Origin: Paramarasmius palmivorus
Lineage: Eukaryota; Basidiomycota; Agaricomycetes; Agaricales; Marasmiaceae
Assembly (NCBI GenBank): GCA_037176845.1
Contig: JAYKXP010000011.1
Coordinates: forward strand, 620,001-684,000
Length of the DNA stretch: 64,000 bases
Direction: 5' to 3'
In this document: positions 34,763-47,059 of the stretch, one piece after another
Position numbering within the stretch: position 1 is the first letter of the stretch
How the letters are laid out: every line of letters begins with the position of its first letter
Position numbers and translations under genes: made by a program
Notes under the pieces: model-generated
The model's input: only the letters and a program-made list of their open reading frames with translations
What the model was told of the DNA's origin: nothing
Databases searched by the model: none

Positions 34763-35799
34763 ATCATGAAGCTTCACTATCCTCTCGACCGAGACGTCCA
34801 TATCGGAGATGGATGAATGCTGGAAGGCAGTCTTTGCGCACGATCCTGGCCCACCGACCATGCAATAGCGCAACTTTGAGAGGATCTGCGCCCCGGCGGC
34901 ATGACCAGGATTCCGGTCTGAATTACAGATGGCAACTCATCATTTCACAGGCGTGGAGACGTTGATATCTTGAATTGAGAAGGGGAGTGTTGGCCGTGTC
35001 AGGAGTTCAGTCGTTGAGATGAGAGCCTTCCAGCATAGAGATGATACTAGCAACAGGCAGGTCAGATGGATTGCACCCGGAAAATGATGTGCCATTAACC
35101 AACGGAACGTTGCCATGCATGTCGTGAGGATGAGTATTTGAAGCTCCCATTCGGGTTTGAATCAGCTTCTTTCGATTTGAGATGCCACAGCGTGTACGAG
35201 AGATGCATGGATCACTTGTTGGGGATGATGTGTAGATTCTCCCGATAGAGCGAATCTAAACTTCTGGACGAAGACTTGTCAGCGGCATGGGGGAAGGATA
35301 TGAAAATCACGGACCTGTCTTCGCCTCCAAAGATTCGAACATCTTCTCCTTCACCTAAGTTCTGCTCACTGGCACGCATTCAGGAAGGATTACGCCGAAC
35401 TTCCCATTGACGATTAACATTGATGATGGTACAGGTTCGAGTTGGAAAAGAACACGTGACTCTAATCGGCCCAATTTTCCGAGGACCGAAATTGCCTGCT
35501 GCCAGATCTAAAACTTAAATGAAGGCCTAACAAACGGTCTTAACCTACCGAAATATATACATACAGAAGGCGGCCATTCTGCATGAATGGCAACAGTCTA
35601 AGTACTGATAAGGTTTTAAACCTGGGCCTAAGGAGCCCAAGCAAATGCCTTAAGTGTCTGAACTCAGGCTCAGCTCGGAAAGAATACGGTCGTAAGAAGA
35701 GTCCATTCAGCTTCGCAAGTAGCTACACAACTACATCACAATGTCCAAGTCCTTTTGTAATCTGCAGTAGTAGTGTAATCTCCTCGTTCCATGCTCAAT
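34763..35799. other. Intergenic between copies B and C
   Basis: No gene recognised in about 1 kb. A 75-codon plus frame at 35583-35810 has no motif. It probably holds distal regulatory sequence for copy B. Confidence 0.4.
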
Positions 35800-37155
35800 T
35801 TAGGCGATAATACCGTGGCGGACGGCACGAGCGACTCGGGTACCCTACACCGCACAAATGAGTCAACGGATATTAGGAAAAGCGCAAGAAAATGCTTACT
35901 CCAATGTTGCGTCGTACAACACCACCAGTTGTTCCGGCAGTAGTACCTGTCGAGCCGACTGCACCATTGCCGACGGAACCAGCGGTAGTACCGGTGGAAG
36001 TGGTTCCTGCGACACCAGTGTTTCCAGTAGTAGCGCCAGTGTTGCCAGTGACACCAGTACCAGTTTGCGCACCGGTGTTGGGAATAGCAGTGTTGTCGCC
36101 ATCGCTGACTGCGCCAGTCTGAGCACCAGTGTTGGGAAGAGCAGTGTTATCGCCATCGTTGACTGCGCCAGTACCAGTCTGGGTCTGAGCCCCGGTGTTG
36201 GGGAGTGCGGTATTATCTCCTCCGTTGTTGATTGCACCAGTGCCGGTCTGAGCACCAGTTCCGGTTGCTCCAGTGCCTGTAGCACCAGTGCCCGTAACAC
36301 CGGTATTGTCAGCACCAGTTGCGCCGGTGTTGGCTCCAGTGTTGGCGGTAGCTCCGGTGTTCGTTGCGCCAGTGTTGCCAGTTGCACCAGTGTTGGTAGC
36401 AGTTCCGGTGTTGGCCGTACCAGTGTTTGCGGCGCCAGTTGCAGCACCAGCCTGTTGCTCGACCTGTAGTGAAATTAATTAGGTGTCATAGCCATATCAA
36501 GATTCTCTCAACTTACGACGACACAGTTGCCAAAGCCACCGAGGGATTCGAAAGACTGATCAAATGAAGATTAGTAGCGTTGAGACTGGTTCAGAGCACC
36601 GGCATACCATCAGACACTTGTTGCCAGATGCGCCACCTGTGCATGTGACACCTTGAGGCATTTGGAGGATAAGTGTGTCGGACCCTCTGGCCTCTCTTGG
36701 TCGCTATCGATCTCTTAAGTTTTTGCTGAAAACGAAGAAAAAACGGAATACTAACCGCTTCACCGTTCTGTAGTACAGTCACTGGGGTGTTGAAGTTTGT
36801 GCCAGTGCCAGTCGCATCGAGTGTGACTGACATCTGACGAGATCCGTCTGTTGCTCTGTGGATCAAAATCAATCAGTGACAGCTTTGATACATGGATGAG
36901 ATGAACAAACCGGTTAAAGTTCTGAACCTTCAAAGTCATCGTTCCATCTGCAGCAGGTGTAACCGTGCCAGAAGTATCGATGTTCTGTGCGACATCAACA
37001 CGACCGCAGCGGCTATCTCCACGGCTAGGTCTCTGAGCATCTCGTCGGACGGGCTCGCCGTCGATACCGAGAGCGGGAGATACGACAGCGTGACCGTGCA
37101 CCTGCGAGATCAACGCCAGCGTGAGGGTGATAGCAACAGAGAGGCGGGAGAACAT
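35800..37155 (-). CDS. Egh16/Gas1-like secreted protein (copy C)
   Basis: Signal peptide (LSVAITLTLALISQVHG), then the same mature N-terminus as A and B, DGSRQMSVTLDATGTG, and CHMHRW-overlapping frame resolved to MPQGVTCTGGASGNKCLM and ESLGGFGNCVVV. The tail is the longest of the three, with Thr/Gly/Asn/Ala repeats (TGTATNTGATGNTGAT, DNTALPNTGAQTQTG). It ends VRRNIG, then GTRVARAVRHGIIA. Repeated GAQT and DNTA(L/I)PNTG units are shared with copy A, so A and C are closer to each other in the tail. Probably cell-wall or matrix-associated by composition; this is inference. Confidence 0.7.
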
Positions 37156-37302
37156 GGTGAAAGTAAAAGGTTGGAGCGTGAGGAAGGAAGAAGAGCGTGC
37201 ACTGCAGTAAAGATTGAGAACGAAGTGAAGAAGGAACCAGTCCTGTAGAAGGAGCTACGAGAGAACAGAGGAAGCTGAGGAATATTAGAGGTTTCGCCTT
37301 AA

Positions 37303-37343
37303 TCTTTTATACGTCGAGCCTCCTGCATGGTAGTGAGGCAATA
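37303..37343 (-). promoter_or_regulatory. TATA box and upstream element of copy C
   Basis: TATAAAAGA (37311-37303, minus strand) about 148 bases before the ATG, a CTCGACG block beside it, and TATTGCCTC (37343-37335) 24 bases upstream. One base differs from the element of A and B. Confidence 0.6.
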
Positions 37344-38349
37344 ACGATAGGGCTGTGCGAATCTCTTGTTGGAGTCCATTCACGACAGATAATATTGAAT
37401 GTCAGAAGCCCATCGTCGCGAAAAAGATGTGATTGACGGGTCATGCACGGAGGTGGATGAGCTTCGTGTGACGGAGGACTGAATATTATCCCTAGTAACG
37501 TAGCAGAATATGACAGTTATCTATGGCGATGATCATTCCAAGGCATGGAAACGCTGAACAATCGAATATTGAGAAGGTCGGGTTGTCAAGATGGGTGCAA
37601 TTCGGGCAGTCGGAGTAGATCAACACGGGTCAGATGCTTTTGAGAAGCTGAGTTTTGCATAAACTCGTCGGAATACGCTATTGTGCGTGTCAGAACGAAT
37701 GAATGATGAGGTTTTTAGCACTTACTGGTAACCAACCCCAGTTGCTGGAAATTAGAAATTAGACTGTACCGGTGTCGCACTTCTTCTACAGACTACCATT
37801 GAAAATTCCGAGGCTCGGCCATACAGATGAGATATTTGCGAAGAGCCGTCGATTCGGTCGAAGTGGAAGTCACGGAGAGAACCTGTGAGATGAGGTAAGC
37901 ATCCGTCGGAATGCAGGAATTTGCCGGCCCGGATTTTGGGGTTCTCTCCGTACCAGCATCATGATACCCAGTACCACGCAGATTGTAAGTGCGACTGTAC
38001 GTTCTCCCTGGATCTGCCATCTCACTGTGCTGCAGGAACGATTCTATCAAGATTTTTATTTATAGGACCGATTCCGAAACCATGAAGCCGACTCGGAAAA
38101 TGTCTGGGAGCTAGTACCACTTTGGAGCTCAGATTCCGGGCTCTGGATTCGCCGGAAGACACGCAAACTCGTTCTCCGTCGGACTTTGTCAATGTCAGAC
38201 TCAGAGTCTTCCAACAAGATCACCCGTCCTACCGTGATCCTCACAGCCCGGCCGGTATGTCAAATCAAGGCTAATATCACCATATAAAAGCGTCGCACGG
38301 TTTGACAACGATCCATCTAAAAATCCCCATCTTTACTCTGCTTTACAAC
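37344..38349. promoter_or_regulatory. Divergent intergenic region
   Basis: Lies between copy C (minus) and the class II aldolase (plus), so it should contain both promoters. A TATAAAAG at about 38283-38290 precedes the aldolase ATG by about 60 bases. No gene recognised. Confidence 0.45.
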
Positions 38350-39489
38350 ATGTCTGTGGGCGCAAAACTGCAAGAGACGCTTAGGGCGAGGTTCCCGGTA
38401 CCACCGACCTTTGCTGATAAGACGGAGGAGCGAGAGTTTCGCAAATTCAGGCTGGCACAAGCTCTCAGGATCTTTGGTGAGTGTGGGGAGCTTCTTATTA
38501 TTGTTCTGGTGCTGAAACCGTGACTCCCAGGTAACAGAGGCTTCGATGAAGGTCCTGCAGGGCATATAACTGTTCGAGTGCGTAAAACACCCTTTTGCGA
38601 GGTTACAATGTCACTCATATGAACCACAGGATCCAATCAAGACAGATTGTTTCTGGGTCAACCCTCTTGTTGGTACACCTTTCCAATCCGCGACTATAAA
38701 CATCTAATAGCCAAATCAGGGCATCCATTTCAAGCTCATCCAACCGGAAGACCTACTCCTAGTAGACCACTCAGGCAACATCCTCGAAGAATCCGGTCCC
38801 TGCCGTCTACTCAACACTGCGGCCTTTATGATACACTCTAAGATCCACGAAGCACGACCAGATGTTGTCTGCGCAGCTCATTCGCATTCAACATATGGCA
38901 AGGCGTTCTCGGCTTTAGGTATCCCGCTTGATATGATCTCACAGGATAGTTGCTGTTTCCATAACGTACGCTCTACTCTATACATGTATCTCCGACGGAT
39001 CTTCTCAATATCGACCCTTTATAGGATTGTGTACTTTATAATGCATTCCGAGGGATTGTATTCGAGGAAGAGGAAGGCTCGGCTATCACCGCTGCTCTGG
39101 GGTCGCACAAGGTACGTCTAACACCATATGTGTATCTCGGATTAGCTCTGACATGGACGTTTAGGCTGCTATTCTTCAAGTACGTTTTTGTAAACCACTA
39201 CCGCGTATGAACCTCGCTAACGCTCTCCCGACAGAACCACGGAATCCTCGTCGCGACCGACTCGATAGAAGCTTCGATCCACTTTTATATTCAACTAGAG
39301 AAAGCCTGTCAAATCCAGCTCTTAGCTGAAGCGACAGGTAGACCAACTGTCAAGATTCCTGACAATCAAGCTGCCGAGACGTACAAGACTATCGGCCGGA
39401 CAGGCCAATTCGGCTGGTTCTGCGGCTCTTTGGAGTTTCAAGTCTTGGAGAACGATGAAGGGAGGAGGTTTGAATTCAAGAAGGCATGA
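38350..39489 (+). CDS. Class II aldolase/adducin-domain protein
   Basis: About seven exons in phase. The start (SVGAKLQETLRARFPVPPTF after Met) leads to a helix (EEREFRKFRLAQALRIFG). Then NRGFDEGPAGHITVRDPI, FWVNPLGIHFKLIQPEDLLL, VDHSGNILEESGP and the metal site CAAHSHSTYGKAFSALG (two His). DCVLYNAFRGIV and the third His in NHGILVATDSIEASIHFY follow. In this fold the three His bind a divalent metal used to cleave or decarboxylate small hydroxy acids or sugar phosphates. The long C-terminal helix and absence of other domains suggest a stand-alone enzyme of about 290 residues, probably cytosolic. The substrate is unknown. Confidence 0.85.
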
Positions 39490-40140
39490 GGGGGTGAATC
39501 GTTTTCGGAATAGAAGTGTATGTCTGTATTGTATTGTATTGTACTGTAAGTCTCTTGTCTAAACGCCGTCTGGTTTCCGAAGTCAATTTTGTGAATCTCC
39601 GCTACCGACAAGGAGCAAGCTTTCCTCGCTTTAGAGTTTACGACAGATGTAGTATGTGTAGTACAGCGGCACGCTGTTCCAATCAGAAGTTGACTCGCGT
39701 TGAGTCACTCGAGCGTCAGGTTCAAACGTTATTTCTGTTCCTCGATAATAATACTTTATTCGTCAATATCATAAAGGTATGTAGTGGAGAGATAGCACAA
39801 AATGATACAGAAAGCGGATTAAACGATGTAGTGTAGTATGAGAGCAAGAAGTAGTAGTGGATACAAGATGACGAGTGATGATGCGGGGTATTGGGGTATG
39901 TATGTGCGTGTGGATAGATGTGTAGAAATGTAGACATGTAGAGAGGGGATATAGAAAGTAGGGATACATCTTGATACAGAGAGCCAACCACGCGAGGAGA
40001 GATACGACCGGCGCGTACTCCAGCCCATAAGCAAAGGATCTGGGTATCAAATAAACATTTTGCGTATTCCCGGGGTAAGGAAACCCTGTTCGAGAAAACC
40101 AAGAAACTTCTGATGCTTGCAGGGAAAACCGATTGACCAT
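39490..40140. other. Convergent 3' region
   Basis: The 3' flanks of the class II aldolase (+) and the Clp1-like gene (-) meet here. Overlapping minus frames at 39722-40144 have no family signature and run into T-rich sequence. Confidence 0.4.
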
Positions 40141-41076
40141 TCAACGGCTACCAGCAGCGAGGTTGAGAGCATGAAGGATGACCTCCCAAGCGAGATCAAT
40201 CGTATCCCAGAGCTCTGGATCGTTCAAGCCAAGTGCAACCATATCCTGCCATACGTCACGGACGTGCGTGGCGTGAGCTGTGAGACGCTGGAGACTGTAT
40301 TCGTCGTGTTCACAGAGGTAAGTAGAGAGTTGGTGAAGGATGGTGCGGGAATTTAGCCACTCTCTGACGTCGTGAGCAGAAAGGGAAGACATGAATCCGC
40401 TAGGAACGGGGAAGAGTGATTTGAGCACCTTGTCGAGACGATGTTGGTACATGTAGTTGACAAGAATGGGGAACGCTCCTGGAGATGGTAGTGCAAATGG
40501 TACGACGGTCAGCTGAGCCGTTGGTGAGTGTGGATGTGCAGGTGTGGTACGGAGTTCAGGGAACCTGGCACAATTCGCGGCAAGGACTATCGAGTGAACA
40601 GGGACGATCATTGGTTGCGCCTCTGGATTTCTGGAAGAAGACACGGCTAACGCGTGGGTAGGATAGCTCGGTGTCGTGGCAGATGAGGGTGCTCGCAACG
40701 GAACGGTGAGGAAAGCAGGTAGATGTGACCTGGGTAGTGAGCTGGGTACATGAGAAGGTGCCAGACTACTGAGTCCCGCCAACATCCTAAAGACAAGTGA
40801 GGGTTAGTGACCGTGTTCTACGCGTTTGGTTTGGACGACGTACTCGTTTGCCTGCTTCCTGAGACCTCTACGAATGTATTCTGGAGGAACATTTGCCAAT
40901 TCAGGCGAGGCAGCAACAATAGCACGTTGGGAAACTTCTACGAATTCTGGACGACTGAGATTGCGGGGGAGTTGTACTGCGGGAGACGAAGAGGTAGCAT
41001 GAGAGCTACCGCGTCTGCCAGAGTCACGGTAGCCGTGGGCAGGGAAGGACGAAGGGTGCGAGGCGACCTGGAACAT
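40141..41076 (-). CDS. clp1: Clp1-like developmental regulator
   Basis: Two exons (41076-40844 and 40786-40141) joined over a GTACGT...TTTAG intron give 292 residues in phase. Recognised features: VEVSQRAIVAASPELANVPP and YIRRGLRKQANEMLAGL; SSLPRSHLPAFLTVPLRAP; YPTHALAV; VPVHSIVLAANCARFPELR; LPSPGAFPILVNYMYQHRL; and the end MVALGLNDPELWDTIDLAWE followed by VILHALNLAA. This pattern fits the Clp1-like proteins of mushrooms as I recall them. In Coprinopsis cinerea and Ustilago maydis, clp1 acts downstream of the mating-type homeodomain genes and is needed for clamp-cell or dikaryon development. No DNA-binding domain is evident. The start was taken at the first Met of the exon; a 5' UTR intron is possible. 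Confidence 0.65.
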
Positions 41077-44000
41077 TTTAGAAGAAAGTAGTAGTGTTGG
41101 TAAGTCGTGAAGAAGGAGGAAATGTTATGATACTCACAGTCTAAACACACGCGCTTATAAAAGACAGGGCCTGCAAAAAACATAGATCATGATCGAGGGG
41201 TTACTTCAAGTTTAGCGAACATCCTTTTTTGGAAGTATAAACGGACCTCACAAATATGGAACTAAGGTCGTTCTCATTGCACACTGTACGTTTTCCTTTG
41301 AAAGCTAGTCTTATAATCCGGGTTTGGTCTTCCTTGTTCAGATCAAAGCACCTGGTGGGCACTCTAGCGAGTCCTAGAGACGAAAAGAGCCAAAGCGTAT
41401 TTCAAGAGAAATTTGCACTTATCAGCAAAATTTATCTAGTTTACAGCATTGGAATACCTTTTTGTTGCCTATTGTCACCCTTACGTTGGTAGAGGCACCC
41501 CTCAGGCTACGCTTTAGGCTACATGCTGTTTATGACAACCATGAGTGATGAAGAATAAAAAAGATTTGCGGCGGGAACGAAGGAAAGCAGGGCGTGGGAA
41601 AAGATGCCTCATTGCAAAAACTCCGTAAGGCAATCGTCCCTGACCAATCAACTGTTTGTTGACCTTGTTCTACTCCCAGTTACATCCTAGGAATCGTTGT
41701 TTTCACCTTGGATACATGCTAACCTTATCGCTTTGTTCTCGAGGTGACTTCTCAATCTCCGACTTTTTTAATTCGGAAAATCTAACTCTTCGTTCGACCG
41801 ATTTAGTGACTCAAAGTACTGCAAATGTCGAATGACTCAAGAGGCGCTAATCAGCGAGTCCTGATCTCCGTCTACATGTGTAGGGGTCAAGAATTTCTGT
41901 TGTGAGCCATGCGCCAACGTTTGTCAGAAAATGGCTGGTGTCTGGACAATTGCGCTCTCTTTAGGTTCGTCAAAGGCCATTCTGCATCACCACGCCTTGA
42001 TAAGCCACTAATCGAATTTCACCAAAGCGTCGGATAGCTTCGTCAAGTCGTAACAAGGCCCCCGTTGTTCCCACTGGTCCATATATTCTATGACTCGCAC
42101 TCCAAGAACCTTATTCTCTAGACGGTGTCTCCAAAGGCATGGCGGTTCCTGAAACACGTACTGTGTTATCCTGGTAAAGTGCTTGCCTTGCGTCCTATTT
42201 ACATTTTTCTTATCCCATCGTACACATGCAGACTTTTGGCTCAGAAGTTCTTCACCCTCTCTTCCATTTGCTGTACAGTCAGATACCGATATCATCGTCA
42301 TTCATTCATGATGATAGTGGCGTTCCAAATGATGAACATAGACGCCTGTAAACTTTGTGGGTCCACTCCGATGCGTCCTACGTGCACCACGACAGGGACT
42401 AATATACTGCCTAGACCATTAGAAGACCTTCGACGCTTTGATTCAATACAGCTTTTTCTACGCCACATCGCTCAAGCAGGAAGTCGGGACTCCGTGCCAA
42501 GTTGGGTTACTGCGATGTTCACCATTATCCTTTGACTCTCTGAACCGGAAATCCCCCGCATCAGAACAAAGACCTCTTCAACATCACAATACCTACCAAA
42601 ATGGCAACATTCGGAATATCGGAATCGAGGTTTCTCCACCGTGACCACAACTCGTCGTCGATGTCAATGTCCATATGCATGTACATAGTAATATTCGGGG
42701 TACCGTGGTGCGTTACTCGTTCGATACTTACGAAACGCTCCGTTCCATTGATACCTTTTTCTCTTACCTTACGGCCAGGTCGTTCAACATTGTTTATTGT
42801 TCAAAAATCCCGAATCCCGAGTCTATTTCCCCGCTCAGTCTCCTTGCGAGGTGTGGCGACCCCCTATTTCTTACCATTCCCCCACTGGCAAAGTCAACGT
42901 CACCCGGGAACGATGAGCAAGAGCTGTCAGAATGCGCAGGCGCTACTCCACTACCGCCGACTACGCACCACGCCTCTCACATACTAAATAGGGCAAGATA
43001 AACACGCGGTACTATTGGGGGCTATGTTTTATCTGATACGTCCGATAGGATTGACGCTGGATAGTACAGTAAGTCAATGGATTTATGTGCTATATGTGGC
43101 TTGACTCACCCGCTTAACAGCATATTTCGACATTTCGACATACAGATAGGCCTCGTGATATCATTTGCGCCTTTTCTCTCTCTCTCAGCGACTTGGGAAG
43201 TGGCCTAGCGTCTCGCTAGCTTTGGACACGGCAGGCTTATTTCGATTTTTCGGGCTTCGGAAGGGCTTCCATACTATCGTATCATTTTGCGTACAGATGT
43301 TGAACCCTGAAGACAAGGCTGTACGCCTTCAGCACGACCCAGACCCGGTAATACCAATACATAGAACATCTCGGAAAAGACGAAAGGGCGTGTACGTTTC
43401 TTTCCATTCCAAAAAAGATCGCGAATCGCGAAATTGATTGTTTCCGGCAGCCGAACTCATGACGATAGACGTCAAAAATCATGCAGGATGAGACACGCTC
43501 GTTGGTGCCTGTACTATCTCTGGATGCTACTTAGCGATCCTTGAGGTGGATTTACCGATACATGTGTCAAAGACCAGTTGTAGTATATACAGTAGCTTCA
43601 TGGACGCGTCGCGTATAACCGTGTCTCGTGTGTATGAGCGATTGGGATATGTAAAGGAACTTGACGATACAATAGCCGTGTTCAGAAACAGCTTTGATGC
43701 CGTCAAACTTTTTTCAATTATCGTTCTTCCCAAGTTCTTCCGATCGATGTCGTCCCATAGAAGCACCATATTCCAAGAGGCCTATCAGCAACAAGCGCTT
43801 GAACTCGTGAGAGTGGTTCTCCGAGCAAACGTCAAAGTGAACGCACTGAGTACTGCAAATAGACTTCGATATGATCTCAGTCCAATGGGTTAAGCTAGTC
43901 CTGTTTGGAGGCACATCTTCAAGTTATCGTGAGAGCAAGGTGTCTCAAGCTGAACAGCTCCGGGAGTATAGGCATTTGTTCATGATCAGGAATGGCACAG

Positions 44001-44141
44001 AAGAATGATCCGAGTCGATGTAAAGTGGAGTGTGTATCTAAATAAATGAGTAGTCATAGGCCCTGGATGTGTAATATTATCATAGTACTGCACGAAGGAA
44101 TGTGAAGCGTATCGCATGTAACATCCGTATCTAGTGATATC
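41077..44141. other. 3-kb region without a recognised gene
   Basis: Read on both strands. Frames of 90-136 codons (42125-42535, 42601-43001, 43546-43893 plus; 42008-42301 minus) carry no known motif and no paralogue in the window. A TATAAAAG on the minus strand near 41154 is a candidate promoter element for the Clp1-like gene. Confidence 0.35.
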
Positions 44142-45874
44142 TTACGGCTCATTTCGAGCAATAGCAGGACAGATAACGTGTAACCTATTCTTGATATCCC
44201 TGACCATTGCTTGATGCTGGTCGTCTTCTTTCGAGAAGTTGTTCGATCCCAAAGCAGCTTCAAGCTGTAGTCCGATATCTAAAGTCCGGTCAGCAAAGCA
44301 GGAAGCAGTGTGATCGTACTACATACCTTTCGGAAGATCACGGTCACTATATGCATCAACAAGGTACTTGACGACGTCTCTCGTGTGGGGCGGCAGGTCG
44401 GTTTTGAACTCATCCGCTGTGTTGATGATGCGAACACATGCTTCAAGGCAGAAGCAAATTTTCACGTTCTTTGGGGCACTTCGTCGGAATAGTATGCAAG
44501 CCACCTCAATAACATCTTTATCAACGTCCTCTTTCCAGTCGTCTTTGGGTAAGGCGACCCCTTTCTTTTTGTCATTTGTGTCTTGGGGCGGAGCAGCGAA
44601 ACCAACGAACTCTTCTAGATCGTCGGATGAGAGGACCTCTTTCGGTAGAGGTTTTTCTATGTCATCTGAGCTAGAGCTCTTTTCCTTCTGGCCCTTCGCT
44701 ACTTTCAAGAAGGGTATTAGCTTCTTCAGGGCCTTCCACGCCAACTCGGATTTGACATCCTTCAAGCATTCACTGAACTGCCCACTCGACTGGAATGGAT
44801 ACATCCAGGTCATTGCCCGAGTCATGCAATCTTCGTACCGCTTTTCGCTCTCGAACTCCAAGTCGTAAATCGACCAATGTAATGCCCGAATGACATGTTG
44901 GAGAGAGATGGCATTTTTTACGAAGGGCCTTTCAAACGAACACCGGCAGTGGCGCATGAGGCGCACGAGCCACAAAGCCAGCCGTATGATGTTCCACCCG
45001 AGGGGAGTCTTGTACGGGCATTGCCAAAAAGACGATCGTTTGCAGAGATGTGTAATGAAAAGAAAGATGGGAGCAAGGATGGTAGTGACGACCACACAGA
45101 GCAGGGAGACAATGACAGGGACCATAATCACTATCGCCACGGTGCGATTTGTCTCCCAAAGCATCGTAACCAGGCCAAAGAAAAACAAGGCTGTGGCCGC
45201 TTGGAGTAGAAGCGGGATCATAGCGATGATGCCAGGAACATGCCATTTCTGTAAGCCTTCGTATCGAGACTGCCGGACGGCAACTCTCTGTCGGGGCTTT
45301 AGGTGCGGCGGGTACTCTCCCTGATATTCGCGTATCCACTGCTTGCAGATGATGCTGAGCAGTGAGGAGGTGAGGCTGAGTGTGAGGCTGAGGAAGTACA
45401 TCACGCTAATTGTGACGGCGGTGGTCGTGGGCTTGAAAGCTTCCTGGGGTTCGACAGTTGCCTGATTCGCAATGGCTGTCAGCAAGCGAATGCTCTCTTC
45501 CTGTGGATCCTGCTGTAAACTACTGGTCGATTCCACGGCAAAGGTGGCCACAATACCAGAGAAAAGACCCGCCTAGTGTAATCAATGAAAATGTTTAATG
45601 TTTTAGTGCAAAACTCACATAGGTCAACAGCGCATCTATGTCGTCTCCCCATCGTTTGCATAAGTTTTCGTCAAAATTCTTGATTGCTTCGGCAGCATCG
45701 TCCCAGCTATCCTTCTTGGGTTCCAAATTGGTCTTCAGCGAATGTTTATAGTCATTGCCGGACTTCCATTTGTTGAACGGTGTTTCTGGAGTGACCGTAT
45801 GCTCCGCTGATGAAGAGCTCTATGTATGGGCATGAAACACGGAAAACATTATAAAGGCTTTGACTACTCACCAT
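44142..45874 (-). CDS. DUF6535 membrane protein (copy 1)
   Basis: Exons on the minus strand: a start codon at 45874-45872 directly followed by a GTGAGT intron, then SSSSAEHTVTPETPFNKW onward, LCKRWGDDIDALLTY, an intron, and AGLFSGIVATFAVESTSSL. Helices follow: SVMYFLSLTLSLTSSLLSII, then KQWIREYQ; PGIIAMIPLLLQAATALFFF; and IVIMVPVIVSLLCVVVTTIL. The cytosolic part continues to LPK, and a last exon gives DIGLQLEAALGS and ends at 44142. WGDDIDALL, KQWIREYQ and the four helices are the DUF6535 signature of Agaricomycetes. The role of the family is unknown. The spliced end was chosen because copy 2 splices the same way. Confidence 0.75.
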
Positions 45875-47059
45875 CGTATCCCAGCACTTCTAAGTCCTCG
45901 CACTAGGATGTGGTCCTGAAGAGAGACACAGGCGGGCTTCCATTTAAGCACTACCATCCTCATGGAACCCGCATGTGCGAAATTACATTCCTCCACAGTC
46001 ATGTTGTTATTTTAGGCCCTATATCACTGAACAGCAGAACGATGCAGAGGTACCGCATCCCCCCAATATCTCGTATCTCGTGTAGATTTTGCTGTTGAGT
46101 TTTCACCCGTGTTTTGATTCCGATAGGCCTAGTGATCGTCCGATTCTCTTCACAAATTGTGGCGTCGCTTCGAATGTTCCACAGCTCTGGACGGTAGGTA
46201 TTGGCATGTGCAAACATCGTCAACAGAGTGAAGTATATTGATTACGTACATTTTATTGCAGTCTATAGCCTCGGTGAGGCGTACTGTAGCAAGCTGGAAA
46301 GACATGGACCCGGGCTATCCAGGTGGGGTTGACATCTCCACAGAAAACGGGAATGCACATCTGATTTTCCATGGAGCATTAGTCATCCATGAAGACTGCA
46401 TCAAAGAGTAACGCACTGTACCACAACCGCATGGCACTCACATCGCCCACCTACTTAGTGCTTGCATCGATGAATTTCGTTTCACAACCTTCATGTGAAG
46501 AGTGAGGTTACGTGGACGTAGGTCTGAGTAGAAAGGGGCTGATTCGAGCCTGCTCGATTGCTGCAGGTAAAACAGGCCATAAGCACGATGTTTAAGCAGT
46601 TCTATTCTGGTAGTGCTTTGCGTTAATTGTCAAATGATACCTTTCTAGGGGAAGAAGACGCAGCCTTGAGATCGTTTTGTGGATGTTAAGGGCGCAATCC
46701 ATACCAACTACATCAATGCACATCATTGCTTCATTTAGTGCATCTCTGTGTGAAGTGAATTACGGCCAACATCAACACGGCTTGCAAGTCCGGCTTGAAA
46801 CGGGCGACGTGAGGCCTGTAGAACGACTACGTCCCTGCAAGTTGAACGGATCGCAAGCGTAGGAACGAAGTTCGGGAAACCCAGTTCGGTTAAGGGTATT
46901 CCGTTCATGTAATGTTATCTAGGGAAGAAAGGAGATGAACTCAAGCTGAGTGAGAATGCAAGACGCACCCCCAGAAGGGCGACGCGTGTGTGAAGTTGTT
47001 TTTGGGAGTCGGAGGAGACACAATCTTCCGCTTTGACTCGACGCCTGAACACTCGTATT
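45875..47059. other. Duplicated upstream region with a decayed hypothetical exon
   Basis: The part nearest copy 1 resembles the upstream flank of DUF6535 copy 2 (shared TCGTATCTCGTG block near 46075 and 49780). Around 46700-46870, minus strand, a stretch matches the hypothetical exon at 50422-50646 (shared AATTCAC...CTTCACACAG). Here it has lost its frame. No intact gene recognised. Confidence 0.5.

Noticed and set aside
35896..36447. 183-codon Leu/Pro/Thr-rich minus frame
   Set aside because: It is the out-of-phase reading of the low-complexity tail of Egh16-like copy C; the true frame is Gly/Thr/Asn-rich and splices to the conserved end.
43546..43893. 115-codon plus frame in the empty region
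   Set aside because: Sequence looks weakly protein-like but no domain, intron or paralogue supports it.
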